Shown: positions 1 through 5,681, numbered from the stretch's first letter. The stretch is DNA of 5,911 nucleotides from an uncultured Ruminococcus sp. (GCA_946612185.1 CAMOEP010000161.1:1-5911); one strand, 5' to 3'. The notes: generated by a model not told the origin, from the sequence alone. Translations and numbers: made by a program.

Positions 1-61
1 AGAAATTCTGCTCAAAAATCTGCGCATTATTATAGTGTCAACACGCCCTAATTTTACCATT

Positions 62-67
62 AAGGGG
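62..67 (+). promoter_or_regulatory. Ribosome binding site that sets the flavoprotein start
   Basis: AAGGGG lies nine bases before the ATG at 77. The alternative in-frame GTG at 35 has only AT-rich sequence and no purine-rich site before it, so translation most likely begins at 77. A second purine run, GGGGAG at 70-75, is too close to the ATG to act as the main site. Confidence 0.7.
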
Positions 68-76
68 TTGGGGAGT

Positions 77-766
77 ATGAAAACAGTTATAATCAGCGGT
101 CAGAATCACAAGGGTTCAACTTACCACATCGCTCGCAGTCTTGCAGATAAACTTGGGGGACAGGTGACAGAGTTCTTTCTGCCAAGAGACTTCGGAAAAT
201 TCTGCATCGGCTGTAGCCAGTGTTTCATGGAAAATGAGGAGAAATGTCCGCATTTTGCCGAACTGAAGCCAATCACCGACGCTATCGACGATGCGGACGT
301 TATCATTCTCGCAAGCCCGGTGTACGTCTACCATGCCAGCGGTGCTATGAAGGCGTTCCTCGACCACTACGGCTGGCGTTGGATGGTTCACCGCCCGGAG
401 GAGAAAATGTTCCGGAAGCAGGGCGTTTGCATCAGTACCGCCGCCGGCGCTGGCATGAAATCCACAAACAAGGATATGGCGGACAGCCTTTTCTTCTGGG
501 GCGTGGCGAGGATATACAAGTACGGCAAAGCTGTCGGTGCGATATGCTGGGAGGACGTAAAGCCGGAGATGAAGTCAAGGATAGACGTGGACACCTCCGC
601 CCTCGCCCGGAAAATCGCCGCCCGCTGCCTGAAACTCACCCCAAGCCTGAAAACAAGGGGATTGTTCTTCGCTATGCACATGATGCAGAAAAATGGCTTC
701 AATCCGGTAGATGTCGCCTACTGGAAGGAAAAAGGCTGGACTGAGGACAAAAGGCCCTGGAAATAA
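77..766 (+). CDS. Flavodoxin-fold NAD(P)H-dependent FMN reductase-like / iron-sulfur flavoprotein
   Basis: The 229-residue protein has the layout of the NADPH-dependent FMN reductase family, cytoplasmic FMN-binding redox proteins. Residues 4-16 (VIISGQNHKGSTY) form the first beta strand and the phosphate-binding loop. Residues 74-97 hold the strand and loop ILASPVYVYHASGAMKAFLDH, where ASPVY normally packs on the flavin ring. A cysteine cluster C43-x2-C46-x2-C49-x7-C57 follows the second strand. It resembles the compact cluster of archaeal and clostridial iron-sulfur flavoproteins, so a [4Fe-4S] centre is possible but not proven. After residue 190 comes a basic and aromatic tail (HMMQKNGFNPVDVAYWKEKGW) often seen in clostridial members. 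The gene has its own terminator and no visible operon partner. The electron partner and substrate cannot be named. The flavoprotein class is secure; the metal centre is inference. Confidence 0.88.
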   Translation: MKTVIISGQNHKGSTYHIARSLADKLGGQVTEFFLPRDFGKFCIGCSQCFMENEEKCPHFAELKPITDAIDDADVIILASPVYVYHASGAMKAFLDHYGWRWMVHRPEEKMFRKQGVCISTAAGAGMKSTNKDMADSLFFWGVARIYKYGKAVGAICWEDVKPEMKSRIDVDTSALARKIAARCLKLTPSLKTRGLFFAMHMMQKNGFNPVDVAYWKEKGWTEDKRPWK

Positions 767-772
767 TACTGA

Positions 773-808
773 CTGCCTGTGAATTTCTACTACACAGGCG
801 GATTTTTT
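773..808 (+). terminator. Rho-independent terminator of the flavoprotein gene
   Basis: Six bases after the stop codon, 773-781 (CTGCCTGTG) pairs with 793-801 (CACAGGCGG): nine pairs, one of them G-T, around an 11-base loop. A run of six T follows at 803-808. The T run can also pair with AAAAAATCC at 821-829 (GGATTTTTT 800-808), which would compete with the terminator only at its last two stem bases. Confidence 0.88.
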
Positions 809-861
809 CTATCCACCGTAAAAAAATCCTCCGCTAAGGTTGTATATAGGGTATAGGAACT

Positions 862-891
862 AATTCACATAACCTAAATTCACATAACCTA
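862..891 (+). repeat. Perfect 15-bp tandem duplication in the leader of the small-protein gene
   Basis: AATTCACATAACCTA occurs twice back to back (862-876 and 877-891) with no mismatch. AATT at 892-895 begins a third copy, which then diverges. The repeat ends 11 bases before the ribosome binding site of the downstream gene, so it is in the 5' leader or promoter-proximal region. It could be a paired protein-binding site or a recent slippage duplication; the sequence alone does not decide. No convincing -35/-10 pair was found between 809 and 900. Confidence 0.85.
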
Positions 892-902
892 AATTACGAA
901 AT

Positions 903-907
903 GGAGG
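903..907 (+). promoter_or_regulatory. Ribosome binding site that sets the start of the 107-residue protein
   Basis: GGAGG stands eight bases before the ATG at 916. An earlier in-frame ATG at 901 overlaps this site and has no purine-rich site of its own, so it is part of the signal and not the start. Confidence 0.8.
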
Positions 908-915
908 ATCTGAAC

Positions 916-1239
916 ATGAAAAAGAGAATCATCGCTAAGGTTTATTGCCGGAAGAATACATATGGTACACTCGATTTCTTCCTCGACGCTGACAGTCAGG
1001 CTTACTACCTTTTCACCACCAACTATTACTCCCAGGTCATTCACGATGAGTACCACGCCGGACGCATGGTCGATAACGCTTTCCGTAAGTCCAGGTCTGT
1101 CCGTGAGCAGAAACTCAGAGAGCGTATTATCCGCATGACCAGGTATATGGAGAACGAGAACGATATGACCATATTCCAGCGCCCCGACCAGCGCCCTGTC
1201 AGCGGCATTATTTCCGACGACGACTACGAAATTGCCTGA
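916..1239 (+). CDS. Small protein of unknown function, first gene of the protease-like operon
   Basis: This 107-residue protein matches no family I can name with confidence. There is no signal peptide or membrane segment, so it should be cytoplasmic. The N-terminal third (residues 4-35) reads as short beta strands ending in AYYLFTTNYY. Residues 36-80 look helical and strongly charged (VIHDEYHAGRMVDNAFRKS, then REQKLRERIIRMTRYMENEND). The tail ends acidic (SDDDYEIA). The pattern YLFxxxYxxxVxxxxxxG followed by KLxxRIxxxxxYxE recalls small hypothetical proteins seen on accessory elements of gut Firmicutes; this is memory, not a search result. The next gene begins 13 bp downstream with its own ribosome site, so co-transcription and perhaps a joint function are likely. 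The start at 916 is chosen because GGAGG lies eight bases before it. Confidence 0.8.
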   Translation: MKKRIIAKVYCRKNTYGTLDFFLDADSQAYYLFTTNYYSQVIHDEYHAGRMVDNAFRKSRSVREQKLRERIIRMTRYMENENDMTIFQRPDQRPVSGIISDDDYEIA

Positions 1240-1240
1240 A

Positions 1241-1247
1241 AGAGGTG
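1241..1247 (+). promoter_or_regulatory. Ribosome binding site that sets the start of the protease-like gene
   Basis: AGAGGTG lies five bases before the ATG at 1253, directly after the TGA of the previous gene. The frame is open back to a TTG at 1232, but that codon is inside the upstream gene and has no suitable ribosome site. The same AGAGGTG with a five-base spacer precedes the alarmone synthetase gene on the other strand. Confidence 0.75.
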
Positions 1248-1252
1248 AATCT

Positions 1253-2410
1253 ATGGATTCTGCTCCATTTATACTAAAGGTACATAACCCCACTGGTCAC
1301 CCTGAACTCGACCAGCTCGGTACTGCGCTGGAATCTGTGTCTACTGTGGAGGGCATCTCCTGGGAGGAGTCATATGAAATACTTATATCCACCTGCGGAA
1401 AACTTGGGCTTATGCCCCATGACAGGCGCTCCGTTGAGGCTATGATAGAAGGCTGCGGCTACTTCCACCAGCACTCCTCCTTTGCCGGCAAGACCGTGGA
1501 GGAATTCATCAAATGGTGCGACGGTAAATTCCACGATGGCGAGAAGCTGATAGTTAATATAGCAAATAACGCCATTACCAGGCATTTTGCACCTATAGTT
1601 CCCGTGGAAAGCGGCGGAAAGGTGCGGTATACCCTTGTGTACCCTCGCAATGTGATGAGCTATGGCATTTTTGAGGTCTGGATAGCCTGGAAGGATAAGG
1701 CTGACCACAGCGAGAAGGAGTACCGCAAACGGCAGATCACTTCTTCCAAAAAAGTGAACGATACTCAGGAGAACGAGGCGCTCCACGTTTTCAACGAGAA
1801 CCCTAACGACAACCTCATCGGTGACTGCGCAGTAAGGGCGGTGGCTGGCGTGCTGGAGATATCCTGGGAGGAGGCAGTCCGCAGACTTGTCAGGGCGCAG
1901 GACTACAAGGTTACTTTGATAAATACCGAGAAAAATATAAATGCCCTCCTTGAAAAAGAGGGCTTCCAGAAGTTCGGGCCTATACGCCGTGACGGAGTGA
2001 TACTCACGGGCAAGGGCTTCTGCGATATTATTCACGATATGTTCCAGGCAGGCACGAGGATACTCGCATATGTGGGCAATAATCACGCTGTTGCGATATT
2101 GGTATTCGACGGCGACTATAAGATAGTTGACACATGGGACAGCACCAACAGGCGAATTACCGGCTACTGGGCGAAGTACCCCAAACGGACAAAGCATGAC
2201 CGTCCAGTCAGGGAGGAAGCGCCTGCCATACCGCCAAAGGACGACAGTATCAAATCACTTTCCGAGGGCATGAGGATAGTCCACAAGGCTTTTGGAAAAG
2301 GGGTGGTCGTGTCTTTGAAAAACGGCATAGCATCAGTGGAATTTCCGGGAAAAGGTGTCAGGAAAATGGCGGAGTCCTGGGTCATTGCAAACTGCAAGGT
2401 GGCGGATTAG
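1253..2410 (+). CDS. Duplicated papain-like cysteine protease domain protein with C-terminal Tudor (UvrD/PcrA-type) domain
   Basis: The 385-residue protein seems to hold three parts. Residues 180-310 fit the small papain-like proteases often found in phages and gut bacteria: N-P-N-D-N-x2-G-D-C192 with AVRA, then SWEE (204-207), GNNH278AVAIL, and D293TWD with a following GYW. Cys192, His278 and Asp293 are the likely triad. Residues 12-146 look like an older copy of the same domain: ISWEE at 35-39 matches ISWEE at 203-207, MPHDRRSVEAMI matches INTEKNINALL, and GKTVEEF...GEKLIVNIANN matches GKGFCDI...GTRILAYVGNN. In that copy Thr24 stands where Cys192 does, DTWD is absent, and the histidine is either lost or shifted to His111, so it is probably inactive. 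Residues 334-385 (GMRIVHKAFGKGVVVS then ASVEFPGKGVRKM) match the Tudor-like domain that ends UvrD/PcrA helicases, suggesting a protein or nucleic-acid contact. It is the second gene of an operon, and its 3' end overlaps the opposing relQ gene. Protease activity is inferred and the target is unknown. Confidence 0.75.
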   Translation: MDSAPFILKVHNPTGHPELDQLGTALESVSTVEGISWEESYEILISTCGKLGLMPHDRRSVEAMIEGCGYFHQHSSFAGKTVEEFIKWCDGKFHDGEKLIVNIANNAITRHFAPIVPVESGGKVRYTLVYPRNVMSYGIFEVWIAWKDKADHSEKEYRKRQITSSKKVNDTQENEALHVFNENPNDNLIGDCAVRAVAGVLEISWEEAVRRLVRAQDYKVTLINTEKNINALLEKEGFQKFGPIRRDGVILTGKGFCDIIHDMFQAGTRILAYVGNNHAVAILVFDGDYKIVDTWDSTNRRITGYWAKYPKRTKHDRPVREEAPAIPPKDDSIKSLSEGMRIVHKAFGKGVVVSLKNGIASVEFPGKGVRKMAESWVIANCKVAD

Positions 2411-3065
2411 TCTTAGCGTCAATGATATTGCGTATCTGCTGCATACGCATATCCCATGCGGCACTTTCGTCGGCACAGGTTTTCAGGTCATAGGTCAGCA
2501 TATCAAGGGTCTCCTGCGGGAGATCCTTTTTGTATCTCAGCTTATGTTCAAGGCTTGCCCAGAAGTCCATAGCAATGGTACGAAGCTGGACTTCCACCTT
2601 CACAAGGCGCTTTTCGTTTTCAAGGAAAATAGGCACAGTTACGATAAGGTGGAGACTGCGGTAGCCGTTGGACTTTGGGGAACTTATGTAGTCCTTCTTC
2701 TCAATAAGCTGGATATCGTCCTGGCTGAGGAAGCAGTCCGCAAGGCGGTAGATGTCCTGTACGAACGAACATATCACCCGAACACCGGCGATATCGGTAA
2801 TATTATCCTCAATGGCGGAAATATTCCTGGGCAGGTCTTTGGTAACGACCTTGCGCATGATACTGCCATAGCTTTTTATGCGGGATTGTATGAACTCAAT
2901 GGGGTTGCTTTCGCCGTTCAGTGAGAACTGCTGGTTCAGTACCCGGAATTTGGTTTCTATTTCCATAATGGCGCATTTGTAGTAGGTGAAGAACTGCTGT
3001 ATCGGCATAAGCGAGCAGTCGATATTATCGAGGAACTCGCCCTCGGTTATTTCTCTGTTCTCCAT
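2382..3065 (-). CDS. relQ: Small alarmone synthetase, RelQ/YjbM family (GTP pyrophosphokinase)
   Basis: This 227-residue cytoplasmic enzyme transfers pyrophosphate from ATP to GDP or GTP to make ppGpp or pppGpp (EC 2.7.6.5). It has only the RelA/SpoT synthetase domain, with no HD hydrolase and no TGS or ACT domain, which is the layout of RelQ. Visible landmarks are RIKSYGSIMRK (62-72), the metal-site stretch DIAGVRVICSF (91-101, Asp91), KDYI (124-127), the nucleotide-binding loop KSNGYRSLHL (131-140, Tyr135 expected to stack on guanine) and EVQLRTIAMDFWASLEHKLRYK (158-179, Glu158 expected to bind metal). The C-terminal helix ADESAAWDMRMQQIRNI is also typical; the last residues (NPPPCSLQ) look like a variable tail. 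The start at 3065 is favoured over an in-frame ATG at 3098 because AGAGGTG lies five bases upstream. The stop lies within the convergent protease-like gene (29-bp overlap). No promoter was recognised. Known members form tetramers and can be stimulated by pppGpp; neither can be read here. Confidence 0.95.
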   Translation of the reverse strand: MENREITEGEFLDNIDCSLMPIQQFFTYYKCAIMEIETKFRVLNQQFSLNGESNPIEFIQSRIKSYGSIMRKVVTKDLPRNISAIEDNITDIAGVRVICSFVQDIYRLADCFLSQDDIQLIEKKDYISSPKSNGYRSLHLIVTVPIFLENEKRLVKVEVQLRTIAMDFWASLEHKLRYKKDLPQETLDMLTYDLKTCADESAAWDMRMQQIRNIIDAKTNPPPCSLQ

Positions 3066-3070
3066 TATCA

Positions 3071-3077
3071 CACCTCT
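3071..3077 (-). promoter_or_regulatory. Ribosome binding site of relQ
   Basis: On the minus strand this reads AGAGGTG, five bases before the ATG whose first base is 3065. It decides between this start and an ATG eleven codons upstream that lies inside the heptad repeat. Confidence 0.8.
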
Positions 3078-3081
3078 TTTA

Positions 3082-3205
3082 TAATTCGTAATTCGCAATG
3101 CGTAATTCGTAATTGATGTATCTCCTGACGGCGATGATTTTAAAGATGTTGGGTACAGCCTACTTTAAAATCGTGAGCGTAAGCGAACGCATATAATTAC
3201 GCATT
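3082..3205. repeat. Composite intergenic repeat, MITE-like: heptad array, hairpin core, inverted end
   Basis: The left part, 3082-3116, is five heptads: TAATTCG, TAATTCG, CAATGCG, TAATTCG, TAATTGA. A core inverted repeat follows at 3136-3172. At the right, AATTACGCATT (3195-3205) is the exact reverse complement of AATGCGTAATT (3097-3107), giving an 11-bp inverted pair around the core. There is no open frame inside. Arrays of TAATTCG-like heptads next to hairpins resemble dispersed intergenic repeats of Ruminococcus-like bacteria, a resemblance from memory. The element lies directly upstream of the relQ ribosome site, so it forms the relQ leader or promoter region. True ends and any target-site duplication are not clear. 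Confidence 0.55.
3136..3172. repeat. Hairpin core of the intergenic repeat
   Basis: GATTTTAAAG (3136-3145) and CTTTAAAATC (3163-3172) are perfect reverse complements separated by 17 bases. A G-T and an A-T pair can extend the stem outward. It has no T run on either side that would make it a normal terminator. Confidence 0.75.
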
Positions 3206-3212
3206 AAATCAT

Positions 3213-3238
3213 TGTACATTGCGAATGTGAAATGTACA
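3213..3238. repeat. Short inverted repeat between relQ and the regulator gene
   Basis: TGTACATT (3213-3220) and AATGTACA (3231-3238) are perfect reverse complements with a 10-base spacer. A related TTGTACT occurs at 3282-3288. The site lies about 75 bases before the -35 box of the downstream promoter, so it may be an operator for either divergent gene or simply the edge of the neighbouring repeat. Confidence 0.5.
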
Positions 3239-3312
3239 TGAAAGGTGCAGGCTGATTTTCAACAGATAATGTGCGGAAAGATTGTACTATATGACGAAAA
3301 AGCTCTATTCCC

Positions 3313-3342
3313 TTGACAGGCAATTTATAGGTGTGGTATAAT
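3313..3342 (+). promoter_or_regulatory. Consensus sigma-A promoter of the regulator-ligase operon
   Basis: TTGACA (3313-3318) and TATAAT (3337-3342) both match the consensus exactly, with an 18-base spacer. TGG directly before the -10 box makes it an extended -10 type. Transcription should begin near 3349, giving a leader of about 95 bases. Such a strong promoter suggests that expression is held down by a repressor or attenuated in the leader. Confidence 0.88.
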
Positions 3343-3352
3343 TATTTATATA

Positions 3353-3377
3353 TGCGGACATTTTCCGCTTCGGACAT
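3353..3377 (+). promoter_or_regulatory. Possible operator at the transcription start of the regulator operon
   Basis: GCGGA (3354-3358) and TCCGC (3364-3368) form a five-base inverted repeat just after the expected start of transcription. CGGACAT occurs twice, at 3355-3361 and 3371-3377, 16 bases apart, and GCGGAAA is found again at 3273-3279 upstream of the -35 box. Half-sites on both sides of a promoter would suit repression by the XRE protein encoded next. This is inference; the repeats are short. Confidence 0.35.
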
Positions 3378-3400
3378 CAAGATCATCAATCCTATCATCT

Positions 3401-3417
3401 GGCAGGCTTTTACTGCC
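3401..3417 (+). other. Leader hairpin before the regulator gene
   Basis: GGCAG (3401-3405) pairs with CTGCC (3413-3417) around a seven-base loop and is followed by GTATTTTA. The stem is short and the T run is broken, so it would be at most a weak attenuator. It ends 14 bases before the GGAGG ribosome site at 3432-3436. Confidence 0.35.
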
Positions 3418-3443
3418 GTATTTTAACATATGGAGGTTGTATC

Positions 3444-3989
3444 ATGGAGAAGATCAATGAGATAACTGCAAGAATCCGTGAACTGCGTGAGGTCTGTGAC
3501 TACACTCAGGAAAAACTCGCTGAGGAACTGGGCATATCCGCTGAGCAGTACGCAGAGTATGAGGCTAACGGCGACTTCCCTATCAGCGTCATCTATGAGA
3601 TCGCTCATAAGTTCGGCGTGGACTTCAATGAACTGGTAACAGGTGAGCCAAGCCGTATCGACACTTATCATGTCGTCCGCAGAGGCAAGGGCAGAAGTAT
3701 AAGCCGCTACCCCGGCTACCGCTTCAAGGATCTGGCTTTCCGCTATGCGGACAAGATCATGCAGCCCCTCCTGGTAACACTTGAGCCTTCCGACGAACCG
3801 GCTAAACTCGTTTCTCACTCCGGTCAGGAGTTCAACCTGGTGCTGGAGGGTACTATCGCCGTTGTTTTCGATGACAAGGAGTTTATACTCAACCCCGGCG
3901 ACAGCATATACTTCAACCCCACTTACCCCCACGGTCAGCGCTGTGTGGGCGATAAAAAAGCAAGATTTCTTACAATGATAGCTGAATAA
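3444..3989 (+). CDS. XRE-family transcriptional regulator with C-terminal cupin domain
   Basis: The 181-residue protein joins a DNA-binding and a ligand-sensing domain. Residues 8-66 are a Cro/CI-type helix-turn-helix (IRELREVCDYTQEKLAEELGI, then ISVIYEIAHKFGVDFNELVTG). Residues 108-180 are a cupin_2 barrel with motif 1 as SHSGQEFNLVLEG (124-136) and motif 2 as PGDSIYFNPTYPHG (151-164). Of the usual metal ligands, His125, Glu129 and His163 are present while the first histidine position is Val123, so metal binding may be absent or altered. The ATG at 3444 follows GGAGG (3432-3436) by seven bases. The gene is 15 bp upstream of an acyl-CoA synthetase, and the pair sits behind a strong promoter. 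By analogy with other HTH-cupin regulators it probably binds a small molecule, perhaps the substrate or product of the ligase, and controls this operon. The ligand is not known. Confidence 0.92.
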   Translation: MEKINEITARIRELREVCDYTQEKLAEELGISAEQYAEYEANGDFPISVIYEIAHKFGVDFNELVTGEPSRIDTYHVVRRGKGRSISRYPGYRFKDLAFRYADKIMQPLLVTLEPSDEPAKLVSHSGQEFNLVLEGTIAVVFDDKEFILNPGDSIYFNPTYPHGQRCVGDKKARFLTMIAE

Positions 3990-4004
3990 AGGAGTAACCG
4001 CAAA

Positions 4005-5681
4005 ATGCTTTTAGACAGATACCTTCCAAGGATCGAATTCGACTCATATGAGGACTTCAAGGAGAATTACCGTGTAAATGTTCCGGAGAACTTCAACTTC
4101 GGCTGGGACATCGTTGACGAATGGGCAAAGCAAGAGCCTGAAAAGCGTGCTATGGTATGGCTCAGCCACGATAAAAAGGAGCGTACCTTCACATTCACCG
4201 ATATATCCAAACTCTCAAACCAGACCTGCCACTACTTCCGCAGCCTGGGGCTGAAAAAGGGCGACGTTGTGCTGCTTATCCTCCGCCGCCGCTGGGAGTA
4301 CTGGGTAGTGGCTACTGCTCTGCATAAGCTGGGCGTTATCCTTATCCCCGGAAACCTCCTCTTTACTTCCCATGATATCGCTTATCGTGGAAATATGGCT
4401 GAGATATCCGCTATTGTCGCCTGCGACGATGAGTATATCCGCAAGCAGATCGACGAGGCTGCTCCCCAGATCACTACACTGAAAAAGTGCATCGCTGTTG
4501 CAGAGCCTCGTGAGGGCTGGGATTTCTTCAACGAGGAGATCGCAAAGTACCCCGATACCTTCGAGCGTCCTACCGGTGACCAGGCTACAAAGGCTACTGA
4601 TACCATGCTCATCTACTTCACCTCCGGCTCTACAGGTATGCCTAAAATGGTATGCCACAACTTCGCTCACCCTCTGGGTCATATCGTTACTGCTAAGTAC
4701 TGGCACCAGGTTCAGGAGAATAAGCTGCATATGTCCATATCCGACTCCGGCTGGGCTAAGTTCGGCTGGGGCAAGTTCTACGGTCAGTGGATCTGCGGCG
4801 CTATACAGTTCGTATACGACTTCACCGGCAGATTCAACGCTAAGGATATGCTGGAAGTCATCAGCAAGTACAAGCTGACCACTTTCTGCGCTCCGCCTAC
4901 TATGTACCGCTTCATGCTCCAGGAGGATATGTCAAAGTACGACCTGTCCACTATCGAGAACTTCTGCAACGCCGGCGAGCCTCTGAACCCGGAGGTTTTC
5001 AACCGTATCTATGAGCTTACCGGTAAGAAAATGCGTGAGGGATTCGGTCAGACCGAGGGAACTGTCCTTATCGCTAACTTCCCCTGGATAGACCCCAAGC
5101 CAGGTTCGACCGGCAAGCCTTCACCCCTTTATAATATCCACCTCCTCCGTCCCGACGGCACTGAGGCTGACGACGGTGAGGAAGGCAGCATTATGATATG
5201 CGGTATTGATAAGTACCACCCCACAGGTCTGTTCTGCGCTTACTACAAGAACCCCGAACTGACTGAGGCTGTTCTCGGCGGCGAGAATTACGATACCGGC
5301 GATGTGGCTTGGCGTGATTCACACGGCTACTACTGGTTCGTTGGACGTAACGACGACGTTATCAAGTGTTCCGGATACCGTATAGGGCCTTTCGAGGTAG
5401 AGAGCGCCCTGCTCACTCACCCGGCTGTCGTTGAGTCCGCTATCACGGGTGCGCCCGACCCGATCAGAGGTCAGGTAGTTAAGGCTACTGTCGTTCTGGC
5501 AGAGGGCTATACTCCGTCACCTGAGCTTACTAAGGAACTCCAGGATCACGTTAAGCGTGAGACTGCACCCTATAAGTACCCCAGAGTTATCGAGTACGTT
5601 GACGAACTCCCCAAAACACTCGGCGGCAAAATAAAGCGTGCCCAGATAAGACATACCGACGAAGAAAACGCTAATAAATAA
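4005..5681 (+). CDS. AMP-forming acyl-CoA synthetase, medium-chain (ACSM/MACS)-like
   Basis: The 558-residue cytoplasmic enzyme should activate a carboxylic acid with ATP to an acyl-adenylate and then transfer it to CoA. All core motifs of the ANL superfamily are intact: A3 YFTSGSTGMPK (204-214), GEPLNPE (324-330), A5 GFGQTEG (346-352), A7 YDTGD (429-433), hinge region VGRNDDVIKCSGYRIGPFEV (446-465) and A10 PKTLGGKIKR (536-545) with catalytic Lys542. The stretch HPAVVESAITGAPDPIRGQV followed by VKRETAPYKYPR is very close to medium-chain acyl-CoA synthetases as I recall them, and the length fits. Substrate chain length cannot be fixed from sequence; short, branched or aromatic acids remain possible. 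It is translated from AAAGGAG (3988-3994), ten bases before the ATG and overlapping the regulator's stop codon, so the two are co-transcribed. Lys542 is the residue that acetylation switches off in relatives. A probable terminator follows. Confidence 0.95.
   Translation: MLLDRYLPRIEFDSYEDFKENYRVNVPENFNFGWDIVDEWAKQEPEKRAMVWLSHDKKERTFTFTDISKLSNQTCHYFRSLGLKKGDVVLLILRRRWEYWVVATALHKLGVILIPGNLLFTSHDIAYRGNMAEISAIVACDDEYIRKQIDEAAPQITTLKKCIAVAEPREGWDFFNEEIAKYPDTFERPTGDQATKATDTMLIYFTSGSTGMPKMVCHNFAHPLGHIVTAKYWHQVQENKLHMSISDSGWAKFGWGKFYGQWICGAIQFVYDFTGRFNAKDMLEVISKYKLTTFCAPPTMYRFMLQEDMSKYDLSTIENFCNAGEPLNPEVFNRIYELTGKKMREGFGQTEGTVLIANFPWIDPKPGSTGKPSPLYNIHLLRPDGTEADDGEEGSIMICGIDKYHPTGLFCAYYKNPELTEAVLGGENYDTGDVAWRDSHGYYWFVGRNDDVIKCSGYRIGPFEVESALLTHPAVVESAITGAPDPIRGQVVKATVVLAEGYTPSPELTKELQDHVKRETAPYKYPRVIEYVDELPKTLGGKIKRAQIRHTDEENANK

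Noticed and set aside
28..33. TATTAT as a -10 box for the flavoprotein gene
   Set aside because: The -35 position (about 6-11, TTCTGC) matches the consensus at only two bases, and the window begins too close to judge. The promoter may lie upstream of the window.
35..76. N-terminal extension of the flavoprotein from a GTG start
   Set aside because: There is no ribosome site before the GTG, and the flavodoxin fold begins exactly at MKTVIISG from the ATG at 77.
1370..2197. Long open frame on the minus strand, 275 codons, inside the protease-like gene
   Set aside because: It is antisense to a gene with clear domain motifs, has no good ribosome site, and its translation shows no recognisable domain. 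It is a by-product of codon use in the plus-strand gene.
2355..2924. Open frame of 189 codons on the plus strand across relQ
   Set aside because: It is antisense to a well-conserved alarmone synthetase and has no ribosome site or domain.
3082..3116. Heptad array as a possible CRISPR array
   Set aside because: The units are seven bases with no spacers, and no cas gene is nearby.
3066..3300. Sigma-A promoter for relQ on the minus strand
   Set aside because: TACAAT- and TTGAAA-like boxes exist, but none form a pair with 16-18 bp spacing and acceptable matches at both sites.
3349..3443. Riboswitch or T-box in the leader of the regulator-ligase operon
   Set aside because: The leader is about 95 bases with only two five-base stems and no conserved riboswitch core that I can recognise.
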